In this document: positions 1-11,403 of the stretch, piece after piece | How the letters are laid out: every line of letters begins with the position of its first letter | How positions within the stretch are numbered: position 1 is the first letter of the stretch | NCBI RefSeq assembly: GCF_027744825.2 | Contig: NC_071334.1 | Coordinates: 31,588,937-31,652,936, forward strand | From: Synchiropus splendidus | Lineage: Eukaryota > Chordata > Actinopteri > Syngnathiformes > Callionymidae | DNA: 64,000 nucleotides | Reading direction: 5' to 3' | Notes under the pieces: generated by a model | What the model was told of the DNA's origin: nothing | What the model saw: the letters and a program-made list of their open reading frames with translations, nothing else | Databases searched by the model: none | Program-made: the position numbers and the translations under genes

Positions 1-486
1 ACGTTTTGCTTGGAACATTTTGACCGGTCTTCAAGGTTAAGCCTATTCAAAATGACTGTGTCATTATAATTGGGTCTCAGTTTGGTTCCTGGTTAAGGTT
101 AGCTACTTGTTTTGCGGCTTGTTGGAACCAATTCTCGACAAAACACTAACTCTTTTGTGGGAACCTTTTGCCAGTCCCCACAGGTGGAAACCTCAATTTT
201 GAAGATGAGGATTTCTGTATAACTGGATTACGTTTTTAGGTTTAAGTTTAAGAGTCCTGGTTAAGGTGAGCCATTTGTTGCCAGGATGGACAAAACATTA
301 TGTCAATGACCCCACAAGGATAGCAATACAAACATCGTGTGTGTGTTTCAGCTCAAGATACATCATCAGTTCATTCCTGTTCTCGATAGAAAACGCTGCA
401 GCTCAACACACTCATGCTTATCCATCGGTTGACACGTGATCACACTCCATCATGGTGAACAGCTGTGATGTCTGTCTCCCCTCCAG
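1..486. repeat. fam20a intron with a dispersed repeat copy (reverse orientation)
   Basis: This is intron upstream of the first fam20a exon seen here; I see no coding exon in it. About 20-345 holds an inverted copy of a dispersed repeat that also occurs near 23075-23290 and 30075-30345. Shared blocks, read on the minus strand, are a cttcatc-tcaaa-ttgag stretch, a gtgggg-c-ggcaa stretch, and tagtgttttgtc followed by a gaattggt block. The family is not named because I could not search a repeat library. Confidence 0.6.
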
Positions 487-3400
487 TGGTGAAGCCCAGT
501 GGACACCACCTGAAACTGGCCCTGAAGATGCAGGACTTTGGGAAGGCCATGTTCAAGCCAATGAGGTGACTTCATCTTAAAGTTGTAGCACAGGTGTGCC
601 AGCTCTCTCCCAACACTCTGCTTTCCTCCCTCGAGCCAAACAACATTCAGAATTGTCTGAAGATGTGAGCGTGTTTGCAGGTCGTGCCCTGTGATGTCAT
701 GTGACCGGCGCCTTTACACCTTGCTGGGACTGGCACAACAGGAATGAGTGAGAGGAAATCAATGAATATTGGAGTTCTTAGAACACGAGAGTCGCCATTC
801 ACGAGAAGCTTGATTCTGATGCCGTCATTCATCTCTGATGGCTCCTGCTCCTGTCATCCTGGTGATGAGTCAGCAACACTTTTGGGCATCAGCTTTGTTC
901 TCAGTAGGAAACAAAAAGAGGCGTTTTCCTTCCCAAGGCTAGCATGGTGAAAGTATCTACCTGGGATGTCAAACTCAGTCACACAGGAGTCCACAGTGTC
1001 TCCATGTCAGGGACCAAACTAGCATCTCACAGTCTGTCATTGAAACACGTTTTTCAGTTTTTCATCTGCATCATTTTTTCAGTTTCTCAGTTTTCAAACA
1101 CATTTTTTGAACAATTCAGATCTCAATTTGCGAGAAACCCATGTGTTAAAGGCAACGCTAGAACAATGTAGTCCTCCAGTGTCATGTTGCCAACATGCAT
1201 TGCTGTATTTGATGTGCTGGACATTACTTTTCAATTCATTTTGGAGCACAGTAAAAGCTCTTTAAAGCTCTTCCCGGCCACAGACAGTGGCTGGGCGTGT
1301 CTGAGGCCTTGAGTTTGACACCTGAGCTTTAAATTGAAGGATGATGTCTGACTTGGCAGAGCTTACATGTGGGTGTGAAGCTGAGGAGCTCTCATTCGTC
1401 TGTACAAAGTAAGGCGCAAAGGTCTGCCCGTCAATTTGCCTCAACCTCTGGATCATCCAGGTGTTTTCCCATTGGCTTCACACATCAGCTGATTCTCTCA
1501 CCAGTTGCAGCAAAAACTCTTCAGTCTGTGGTCAGGAGACAAGTTGGTGCTGTCTGGGAGAGAACTGGACACAGAAGCATCTAAATCCTGGTCCAGAAGC
1601 GTCTTGCCAGTCCTCCTTTCTGGCTGTAACGGCCGACGATCCTGTGCTGATCGGGGGTTACATTTGTGCGTAAGGATGCAATGATCCTGAAGATTAACCA
1701 CATGAAAACTTTGTCAGGCAGCAGAGGGAGGACCAGACGCCTGAAGATGTCTTCTACTTTGTGGATCTTCAGAGACACAACGCGGAGATCGCTGCCTTCC
1801 ACCTGGACAGGTTTTCACATTTTTTTAAGCAGCATTTTGTCTTGTTATTGACCGTTGTTCTGGGACTCACCCTTGAAATGTGCCATCATTATTTTGAGAT
1901 AATCCAAGTCGAGGGTACAATATCTCCAGAGTGTTTCACATGGGCTCGCCAATATACAGTTGTGTTCAAAATAATAGCAGCATCTCAACAGTAGCAAGAT
2001 AAATCACTGTTTCTGTCAACCTCTACACCGCAAGTACATTTCTGGAGGGTACAGTAAAGGCAAAGAAAACCAAACTGGCCTGCAGTGCATGATGCTGATT
2101 CTGCTTAACAAAAAATAGCAGTGGTGAGTTCAGGTAAGGAGGGCGTTGATTCTGTGGGGGAAAAAAGGTGTAAACAGGTGGCCCTTATTTAAGGATCAGA
2201 AGGCACTTAACATTGCATATGCTTGCTGTGCATTTGTCCTGAAAAACCAAGTAAAATGGGTCGTTCAAGACACTGTTCTGATGAACATTGTTTTCACTCA
2301 AGAAATGGGTCAAAGAGGGGGAAACCTACAGAGAAGTGCAGAGAATTATAGAAGAAATGGTATAATATTTTGTGTACTGATGAAAGTAAACTTGGTCTTT
2401 TGGGGTCTGAAGGACAAAGACAGTTTGTTGGACGTCCAGCATTCACAGAATTCAGTGAATTCTTGTTGACTGTAGCAAGAAGTTGGTTGACAGATGCGAA
2501 CAAAAACAAAATATTTGTTTAGGATACTCAAAGGAAACTTGAATTTTCAAGAAATTTTTTGTTTGAATGGTACATTTGAGTTTCTAAAGACAGATGACAA
2601 CGCTGCTATTTTCCTTTAGCATTACATTGCCTTCTGTGAAGAAATATTAGAGTTTCTGTTAATATTATTTTCCTTTACTTTTTCCAATTTCCCTGCTTTG
2701 AAATAGAATGTGCAGTGTCCCTATCGCATTTGTGCTCATTAAAGTAGAATTTAACTGAAAAACATTGACTCACTTTTTTAAAGCAGTGCCAGTATTTTGT
2801 GCACCACTATATCACCTCAGTTCTCACGCTAGGAGTGGATGAGACGCCTTCTTGGTTCCAGGACACAGATGCAGCTTTAACTGGAGCCACATTCCAGTGT
2901 GAGGCTTGTTTGTTTGATCTGATCTTCCTCACCTCCGTCTAGGGTCCTGGATTTCCGCAGGGTTCCTCCGGTGACTGGCAGACGGCTCAACCTGACAGGA
3001 GAGGTCCTTAATGTCACCCACAATGATGACCTGCGGGCCGTCTTCTTCACCTCGCCTGGTAAACAACACTGTTGCGTCAGCCTCACAGTTTAGTCGTCTT
3101 TGATAACATGCTTCATTCAGTGTAAACCAAATGTCTAGTTCCCCCAGTTGTTTCTCCTCCTCAGCCGTCAGACTCTGTTCTGTTGTGAGATTAGAGTGTC
3201 ATCGGTGACCACCTCTCAGGCAGTAAACACACAGTAGCATCAATGATAACCATTGCATGAGCGTTCATAACCTCACGTCTGCCCCAGCTCATCGGTTGCC
3301 ACAACCTTGGTCTAAGCTCAACATTTGAGAACTAAAAACACCCTTTGAAAGTCAATAAGAGCGTCTCCTTTTGAATCCCCCCTGTGTTCCCCAACAGTCA

Positions 3401-5063
3401 ACAACACGTGCTTCTTCGCCAAGTGCCTGTATGTGTGCAAGACGGAGTACGCCGTGTGTGGAAGCCCCGACTTGCTGGAGGGCTCCCTGTCGGCCTATTT
3501 GCCCAGCCTCAGTCTGGCTCCCAGAATCTCCATCCCAAACCCCTGGATGCGCTCGTACACCTTCACCGGAAAGGAAGAGTGAGTGTCGGCCTCGATGGTC
3601 GGTGGAAAGTAGCATGTTTCAGTCGCTTACAACAGATACATTGACCTCATATTTCATACACCTTGGGAGCTAGAATTGTTATAACTAGTGTTTTTCTCTA
3701 CACAACGGCCAGGGTTTCCACTACTCTGCTACGTTCAACATAGCACTGTAATGGAGGTGCCAACTATTCTAGAAGATGACAGTCAAATGATGTTCCATTG
3801 CTCTTGTCTCCTGGCACAAAAGCTACAGTGGAACTATGCAACTATTGCGACAAAATTCCAAGTATACTGGTGTGGTATCTGCACCTAGAATTGAAGTATA
3901 GGATCCCAAGGCAAAGTCTCAATGTCATGCATTGAAATTCGCCTATACAGTGTTTTCAATTCAACTCACTATTGTTTCATGAGGTAAAATTGTTATGTGA
4001 AGAGATATTTCTTCATTTAATGTACAGTTTATTTATAGATTCAATTTACATGACAGGTTGGAAAAGAAAAGACAAAAAACATGTTTATAGTTTCACTGTG
4101 ACATCATGAGGGTGCTGTTGTGTATTTAGAAAGCAAATTCACTATTGCTGTTATGATCCTGATCTTCAGGTGGGAGGTGAACCCCTTCTACTGTGACTCG
4201 CTCAAGCAGATTTACCCGTACAACTCCGGCAACCGGCTCCTCAACATCATGGATATGTCCATTTTTGACTTCCTGACAGGTAAAATGGCATTGCACTTAC
4301 ATTCTGGATCATATTGTTTCTTGTATTTAGACTACAACTTTCCAAACAATTTTGATAAAAATCAGAACTCTGCATGCCCCGCTCTTTGTCCTCAAGCTGC
4401 TGCCACTGTGCATTTCTCTCTGGCTAGTGGAATCGGGTTTATCTCCATCACGCATGACTTCACGCTGTCGTTGCAGGCAACATGGACCGCCATCACTACG
4501 AGATATTCACCAAGTTTGGAGACGAAGGACTGCTGCTGCACCTGGACAACGCTCGGGGGTGAGTCTGGGGAGGCACAGCTGCAGGACCTGGGGATGGCAA
4601 TGATGAGCTCTGTCTGTCTCAGGTTTGGAAAACACGCTGAAGACGAGATGTCCATCCTGGCGCCTCTGAGTCAGTGCTGCATGTAAGTCTGTGGGTCCAT
4701 GTTCAGCACAGGCACATTAGAGCTCCTCCGCTCCACAAGTTGGACCTGTAGGACCTGAGTTGTAAAACTGCTCTGGCTCCCTCCTCCACCTTCCACAGGA
4801 TCAAGCGCTCCACCCTGCTGAGGCTGCAGCTCCTGTCCAGGCCCGAATTCAGACTCAGCGATGTGATGAGAGAGTCCCTCCGGGCCGACTCCTTGCAGCC
4901 AATTCTGACTGAACCGCACCTCCTCGCCCTGGACCGTCGGCTACACAAGGTCCTGGAGGCGGTGCAGCACTGTGTCAGGACGCTGGGAGAAGACGAGGTC
5001 ATCACAGAGGACTTCCTTAGATCTACTGAGAGAACTTCCACACCGTCAGAGAAGGCTCGGTAG
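487..5063 (+). CDS. fam20a: FAM20A pseudokinase, C-terminal exons (gene starts left of the window)
   Basis: Secretory-pathway pseudokinase that in mammals binds FAM20C and raises its phosphorylation of secreted proteins (enamel and other biomineral proteins). Exons: 487-565, 1718-1810, 2943-3058, 3398-3578, 4170-4279, 4477-4558, 4623-4682, 4799-5063; the chain encodes about 327 residues and stops at 5063. What shows the family: [51 protein letters not shown] and SQCCM with their conserved cysteines. The key diagnostic is QRHNAE: FAM20C and FAM20B carry Glu where FAM20A carries Gln, and loss of that Glu is why FAM20A lacks kinase activity. The loop Asp in NMDRHH and the DNA-RGFG Asp are kept. 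The N-terminal signal anchor is outside the window. It is convergent with kifc1. FAM20C is the only serious alternative and fits less well (Gln, and the [13 protein letters not shown] tail). Confidence 0.93.
566..1717. other. fam20a intron, nothing recognised
   Basis: Intron between the FKPM-R exon and the QRHNAE exon. Several short open frames occur on both strands, but none has splice sites in phase or recognisable protein similarity. Confidence 0.6.
1953..2811 (+). mobile_element. Degenerate Tc1/mariner-type DNA transposon in a fam20a intron
   Basis: The ends are imperfect inverted repeats. The left begins tata-cag-ttgtgttcaaaataatagcag, and the right end read on the other strand begins tata-gtggtgcacaaaatactggcac. 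Both abut TA, the target of this superfamily. Inside, near 2360-2450, one frame reads [12 protein letters not shown] followed by [15 protein letters not shown], which matches the region around the second catalytic Asp of Tc1 transposases (W.n.iftDESkf.l.gsdg...v.r). The element is about 860 bp, far shorter than a full Tc1 (about 1.3-1.6 kb), and the frame is broken by shifts and stops, so it is an internally deleted, inactive copy. Confidence 0.75.
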
Positions 5064-6026
5064 CAGAGGTCATGGCTCTGTTCCTGAGTCTCTCACATGC
5101 TCAGATGGCGCCGATTTGTCAGGACCGCAGGATGAAGTGACTCATGCTGACATCACATCTTTATTTATTGCTACTCAAGTTGGAGAAAGTGCTGCACTTT
5201 ATTTAGTGTAAGACGCAGCAACATCCAGAGTTTTGTCAACTGATATTTGGACGTGTTTGAAGGACCCCAGGAACCAAACTGCATTGTACCCTTCAGACAT
5301 GAGCTGTCGGCCATTACATGTCCTCAGTGGTTCAACAGTCAGGAGACTGGGAGGAAACCAGAACTTCAGACAGATTCAGAGTGAAGTCAATGTTGTTTTA
5401 AAAAGAATCATCCCACCTTTTGTGTCTGTTTGTCAAAGTTATTGTCTTAAATTTATGTTTTTTGCGATGAATACATATCGATTTGTGGAAGCCTGGAAAG
5501 TTGCAAGTATGTGTTAAAGGTATCTTCCAGACTGATAATCCATCCGTCTCGTGTGGCTTTGTTTTAATTACACAAATGTCAAACATCCATTGAGAAACTT
5601 CTCAAACTATGCCGTTGACAGGTCTATTATTCTGAGAAGCTTTCCCCCAAGTCCCACAACGCACTACAACGGTTAAAGCTCTGATGAGCAGATAAATTAC
5701 TTGCCAGATGAAACAAATGTTGTCTTGGCACCTTTAAGACTGATTTCAATATAGAAATCGGTTCGACTACTGGTACGTTGAAGTTGTCGGACACGCGAGT
5801 ACAGACGTTTTAGATCAATGATATATGCCACTTTGTTTCCAATTCGTAAAAAAATGCCTTTATTAGCACAGGAGAAGTAGACAAAAAAAAAAAAATGATA
5901 TTGACAATATTGAAATTACAACAACTTGTCAACAAGGGACCACCAGCTATTGAAAGAGGCATGGTTATTTTAGTGGAGAGGTTAACAAAAAGAGAAAAAA
6001 AAATAAAAAGCATGATGTTAAACACA
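5064..6026. other. Convergent 3' region between fam20a and kifc1
   Basis: 3' UTRs of the two convergent genes. No canonical AATAAA is obvious on the + strand just after fam20a; AATACA at about 5468-5473 is a possible variant. On the minus strand AATAAA lies at 5859-5864 (tttatt on +), a good candidate for kifc1, about 165 bp after its stop. A poly-A stretch lies at 5881-5893. No coding exon seen. Confidence 0.5.
5859..5864 (-). terminator. kifc1 polyadenylation signal AATAAA
   Basis: Exact AATAAA hexamer on the minus strand, about 165 bp downstream of the kifc1 stop codon and the closest one in the right orientation. Confidence 0.5.
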
Positions 6027-9000
6027 TCACTTGACGTTTGCATTTGCCGAGCCAATGACTGAGTTGTTTACCTGCAGAGACAGACATGGAGACCTTGAAA
6101 AACATTGTGGGAGAGAAGTGAACATTTTCTTCAGAGTCACTCACCTTGCTGGCAAACCTGAGGGAGTTCAGAGTCTCACTGAAGCAGTCGGCTTCTGGAC
6201 TGATGTTGACAAACATCAGGCTGCGGAGGAAATGTGATGCATCAGACCTCATGTAAGACATTTGGCATCATCAGCGTGGGTGAAAATGCAGCGTATCATT
6301 TCCTGTAAAGCCGACTCTATTTAAAGTCCATGTTATTGATGGAGGGAATGAAGTTTGGAGAATAGATAAGACGCTCCATCAGAAACAAGTCTCAACCCAA
6401 ACACTCACGTCTTGCTGTTGCCACCCAGGCAGGTCTGGAGGAGGTATGTGAGCTTGGAGTTTCTATAAGGGATGTGGCTCTCCTGAAACGGAGGACAGTC
6501 AGAAGGGTCAACAGTAGTGATTTGGAGCTGCTTGACCAGGGGGACCTCCAGCCCACCCACCTTGTTGGCCAGCGCTCCGATGACCATGCTCAGACTGGTC
6601 AGCGAGCCGTTGATTGAGGTCATCTCCTTGAAGCGTTCTCCCTGTACCTGACTCTTGAGCATTCGCTCGCTGCCAGCCAGATCCACCAGTGACAGCGTGG
6701 CTGAGGGGAGGAGCTGGAGTTAGACAGCGGCAGGGAACAGACCGCAGACAGCCTTAGTTAGAACGTACAATTGCATTTCAATTTCCTGCCAGCGTTCTCT
6801 CCCTCGATTTCCAGCTGGAAGACCGAGTGGGAGCGAGACGAGTGCTCATTCCTTGCCGTCGCCGCCGTGGAGCGTTTCTGTTTCGCCAAGTCAATCAGCT
6901 CGTAGACCTGCGGGAGACGGCAAAGCAACAGACTCAGGATCGGCCCCTCAGAAAACGCTACTGGGCATCGATGAGTGACATCACCTGCTCCTCATGGGTG
7001 ACGACCTTGTACGTCAGGTTTGTGACCTTGGTGTCATTTTTCACCTTACGGATCTCGTGCTGGACCTCTTTGGCTTGCCTCCCGGGACACAGGAGGTCCC
7101 TCAGGGTCTCGTTGTATATTTCGACGAAACTTGCGGTGAAAGTCAACTGGCAGACATGTTTCCACTGTCAGCGGCACGGAACATCTCTGGCAACCATCAG
7201 CTTGTGAATCACTCACCTTCCAGCCTTGAGACTCCAGCTTCTGAGCCGAGCTGAAGACTTGCTGCACAGCTCTCGGAATCATCCCCCGGGATTCCCACTC
7301 CTGCCCCTCCATAGTATAGGTCTTCCCGCTTCCTGTCTGACCGTAGGCGAAGCAGCAGACGTTGTATCCGTCTAGTGCCGACTGCACCAGCAGGGAGATC
7401 TCCTCAAAGATCTAGCAAACGTTCCCATCAGTTAGCATCTCCAGGAACCATCAGGACCTCACAACTCACCTCCTGCTGCGTCGCCTCTGGGCCAAACACC
7501 CGGTCGAAGCTGAAGTCGTAGTTGGTGAGCGAGTCTGTGGATTTCCCAATCAGAGACTGAGAGAGATAAAGAAGTTAAATGGTGAGCGACCAGTACCCAA
7601 AACACATTGCAGCAAACTCTTTAGGTGTTGTCTAACTGCTTCAGTTACTCACCTCCTCTCTTTTGAAGAGCGAGAGGGATTTATTATCCTCCGATTTGAG
7701 CCGGATGTGGTCACCCAGGGCGCTGCCTCCCAGTGGTGGACGGATTCTACAAAAGACCCTGATGTTTCCCTGAGGGAGGAGCATCGTAAGGGAACCATAA
7801 CAAAGAGTGTCCCCCCCCCACCCAGAGACTCACTGACCTTCAGCTCCTGGATGGTGTTGTGAAGCACACGACGCTCCATCTCACCAGCATGGATTTTATC
7901 CATGGCTTCCGCGAGAGAGTCTTCCAAAGAGCGCACGTTCTCTTGCGTTTCCTTCAGCATTGACTGAACAGATGGAAAAGTGAGCTGTTACGATCAACAG
8001 CCCCCCTGAGTAGCACCCGGCACACCATCTTACATTGAGAGCGTCCAGCTCGGCGGCCTGCCGATCCCGCAGCAGCTGCAGGGCTTTGTGGTCCGCTGCA
8101 AGGCTGGCCAGTTCTGCATGCACCGCTTGCTTTGCAACAGATTCTTGTGCCAGTGCATCACGGACTGCAGTGAGTGCCGTCTCCTGGCCACTGAAGGTGG
8201 AGAGAAAACTGTCAAATGGCACAGCGAAGCCAACGTGGAGTCAGAGGGAGGCCCCGCACCTGATCTGGCTCTGGAGCATCTTGATGGCTTCTTCCTGTTG
8301 GCTGTTCTGGTTGCGGGACTGTGCGAGCGAATCTTTCAGCGCCTCATTCTCCTGGCTTGAGGACTGCAGTTGTTTTTGGATTTCCTGCAGTTTGTCTTGC
8401 CTCTTTGTGACGATGGGCTGTCTCTGTGCCACATCTGCGTACGATAATTGGAGACATAGATCAGAGATCACGTTGTTCCTTCAAGCAAGGACGATATTGA
8501 CGCTTCGCCTCGTGAAGAATTTGTGAGGAACATATTCATTGTTGAGTGTAAGACACAAATCGCCAGAGATATTGTGGCACTTCAAATGAATTGCAGACTA
8601 AAATTTAGATGAAAAAAAACCTCATCAATATTATATAATATGATTTAAAAACTGACACAAAAATGGAGTTACATGAACCATTACTGAAACACGCAGCCTT
8701 TACTCAGCCAGAAGTGGAACCCAGCGGCCCCGTGTTTACACACGTCACCGCATCAATATCCCCCACAGCAGCCTCAACACAAGCTAGTCACTCGCCTACA
8801 GAACACCACTTGTGACGCCTAGTGGTTAAAGGCGTACACTGCAACCAATTTCGACGTTTTATTTCCCCCATTGTCATTTTGGGCTCCATTTGTTGGACAC
8901 AGAATGAAGGTAGCACAAAGCACCAAAAAATAATTCTTTAAAAACACAACTTGAGGGACACCTAGAAGGCAGCATAGCGGCGTGCTGGCTCTTTATTGAA

Positions 9001-10807
9001 ATAATAATTACATATTTATGTGCTTCTATTCCAGGAGCTCAAGCTCTACTCTAGAATTCTAGGACTGATCAGTTAAATAATACTACAACTGCAGCTTTCA
9101 GACTAAATATGCCAAGATGGTAGTTTCTAAAAAAGGGATAGGGTTAACCCTAACATGATGCAGAAAAGATTCACTTTCACGTGAAAGTCGAAATGGAAAC
9201 GGTAATCCGAGGTGGGACATTGTCTCTGCAGACAAGACTGATGACAGCAACTATTAAACCCAGCCAATCCAAAGTGTTCCTCGTACAAAACCAGAACCAA
9301 AGGAGCAGCTTACGTGTTTTCTTGCCCGGCGGTGCAACACTGATTTTCACATTCCCTCCTCTGGAAACCACTGTGGACTGAGATAATGGTTTCCGAGTCA
9401 CTGAGCAAAAGCAAACCAAGAGTGCGTTAGGACTTGCGAATGAAAATTCCCCTGTCAGTACAGAATGGGGCCGAAAACCAACCATGAACCTGAAACATCA
9501 GTCATGCCTCCTCTTACCTCCAGCAGGAATAGGCTTCACCGTTGCAGCTCTGCCAACTTTGTTCTGCACAGCTGCAAGATAATACCTTCATTACATTTGC
9601 TGTAGCACTTGTATAGTATTATCTTTTGTTTTGAATGGTTATATTTGAATTTTAAATGCTCAAAATATGTTGGGCAAATATTGCATCACACTTTGATGCA
9701 ATGATTGTGACGTGTTCCCGTACTTCAGATGTTTTGATGACTAAGGTTATCTTTAAAAGTGCATTAACTTAGCATCGGCTCATTGAATGGGTTAACTCTT
9801 GCAACTTTAGCACTGAAAGTTTCAGCATTTAATTCTGTCACATCCGCCAGTTCCAGTGGACTGTATTAGAATGATCAAGGTCAACAATCTAAGATCATCT
9901 GGCCTATGCAGACCAGCCCAGTTCACTGATGTTGGAAGACAAGGCCTGATCCCGAACCTGTGCTGACATACTGTGGCGTGTGGACACTTACCCAACTGAT
10001 CTTTCCCTGGAACAGCAGCCTGCCGTTTGGTGGCATTGTTCGGCGCAACCACAGAAGCTGCATGGTTACAAGGCTTCTTCTGCAAACCAAATGATGACAG
10101 AGTTTCCTCATTGAATTCACGTGGACTGACATTAAGGCGCACACGGGACTATAACGTACGCGTGGTGGAGTGATGTTGCGACTACTCTTGCAGCTCACGT
10201 CACTGCTGCTACCAGCGAGGAGTCTCTTCCTGACAGGCAACAAGGAGCTTGTCTGTTGAGAAAGCAGTCGTGTTATGAACGGTATGCAGCAATGGAGAAC
10301 AAAAACAGTAGGTGTCTGTAAAACAGCATAATCCTCGCCAACGCCATGACCTCAAACTCGTGTTTTGGTCATTAGTTATTCATACATTTGGCGCATTGTT
10401 GCGATCCAGCGCTTTGTTCGGCGAACGAATTCGAGACACTTTTCGAGTTATGCTAGCACTGTACGCTGTTTGTGAGGCGCACTGTTACCGTAAGAACTGT
10501 ACAGGAAGTAGGCGTGTAACCTTGAATGCGACAGATCCCTTCGAACAAATGATGTTTATATTCATCGTATAACATTCGCACAGTTCTGCTTTGATATTGA
10601 TGGGGAATTCAAGTCAATTGTTTGCTGTGGAGGCACCTGAAGCTACGCAGGCTACGGTTAGCAGCAAACGCTTGCGTTTCCTTGGAAACACGCGAAGCGA
10701 GTTGGTTTACATCGTAAAAGAAATCGTATTCAGTCGTTAACTTTGTTCTAAGCAACAACACAGACTGCAGGGGAAAGGCAAGCCGAGTTTACCTGTTTAG
10801 AAGTCAT
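6027..10807 (-). CDS. kifc1: Kinesin-14 motor KIFC1 (HSET), complete
   Basis: Minus-end directed C-terminal kinesin that cross-links and focuses spindle microtubules. Exons (transcript order): 10793-10807, 10160-10252, 9992-10079, 9518-9571, 9314-9400, 8260-8434, 8034-8190, 7838-7963, 7653-7769, 7470-7556, 7217-7411, 6985-7146, 6769-6907, 6561-6700, 6409-6482, 6145-6220, 6027-6071. These sum to 1830 nt, giving 609 residues (human 673). A basic tail is followed by a coiled coil (about 110-260) and the kinesin-14 neck, [14 protein letters not shown], at about 263-275. The motor has Walker A GQTGSGKT (about 357-364), switch [10 protein letters not shown] (about 472-480) and switch II DLAGSE (about 505-510). 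The end, [10 protein letters not shown], resembles KIFC1's VIGTAQANRK. The first exon carries only five codons (MTSKQ) before a consensus donor. The motor is C-terminal, which rules out most kinesin families; KIFC2 and KIFC3 fit less well. Confidence 0.93.
8435..9313 (-). other. Large kifc1 intron between tail and coiled coil
   Basis: The exons on either side join in frame (C|AT) without any further exon, so none is required, but human KIFC1 has more stalk here and a small exon could be hidden. A perfect 16-bp palindrome with a CACGTG core lies at 9173-9188. I recognise no repeat family. Confidence 0.5.
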
Positions 10808-10970
10808 TGTTGAAGTCGACGTCCTCGGGAGTCCGCCAGTTAGTTCAAATTCTGCTCGCGGAACCGTCTTGGCGGTACTGCGCATGCGCCTGCCTCGTTC
10901 TTGCCAATCATTGGTCAGTTTCGTGTGCCAGGAGGCGCGTTCGCATTTCAAATGTGGAGACGTTCAAAAC
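10808..10970 (-). promoter_or_regulatory. kifc1 promoter region with cell-cycle type sites
   Basis: Immediately upstream of the kifc1 ATG. A perfect NRF-1 palindrome GCGCATGCGC lies at 10880-10889. Two facing CCAAT boxes lie at 10904-10908 and 10910-10914. TTTGAA on the minus strand (CHR consensus) occurs at 10947-10952 and 10963-10968, the first next to a GCG-rich block resembling a CDE. NF-Y plus CHR is the usual arrangement at G2/M genes bound by DREAM/MuvB, which suits a mitotic kinesin. The site calls are by consensus match only. Confidence 0.5.
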
Positions 10971-11397
10971 AATCGGTTTCCACTGTAGTTTTTTTATTGA
11001 CCGACCGGGTGTAAGTGTTCATTCAGTAACATCCCTAAATGTTTCCACTGTGTTTGTTTTTTTGCTTGAAGCTTGAACTGACCACCTGAATACTGAGAAC
11101 AAGTCAGCTTCCGCCACTTTGAACAGTCACATCCACGTTGATCGAAACAACTTACCACATGAACGATAGACAGACTTTTGTTCTTCCTTCTGTACCTGTA
11201 TAATTTATCAATCAAGCAGTGAATAAGCATGCAATGTAAAGCTAAACACTTACTGGTTTGAATCCTATCATTGAAATGTATTATCAACTCATCCATTTTA
11301 TGGACCACGATCACGATTTTCATGAAAGACTCTAAACATTTATACTTCTCAAAATAGCATGTTACAAAAACAAAAAGACACTCGATTGTTTTTATTT
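10971..11397. other. Intergenic spacer between kifc1 promoter and prkar1a 3' end
   Basis: Unremarkable AT-leaning sequence. The open frames on either strand show no family resemblance and no splice context. Confidence 0.5.
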
Positions 11398-11403
11398 TTT
11401 TAT
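11398..11403 (-). terminator. prkar1a polyadenylation signal AATAAA
   Basis: AATAAA on the minus strand (tttatt on +), embedded in an A-rich tract. It is the best-placed hexamer in the spacer before kifc1. Confidence 0.45.

Noticed and set aside
2146..2469. 107-codon frame as a fish gene
   Set aside because: It lies inside the Tc1/mariner relic; the real transposase frame is shifted and broken.
4120..4686. 188-codon + strand open frame
   Set aside because: It reads through three fam20a exons and the introns between them; the exon frames and splice sites explain the coding signal.
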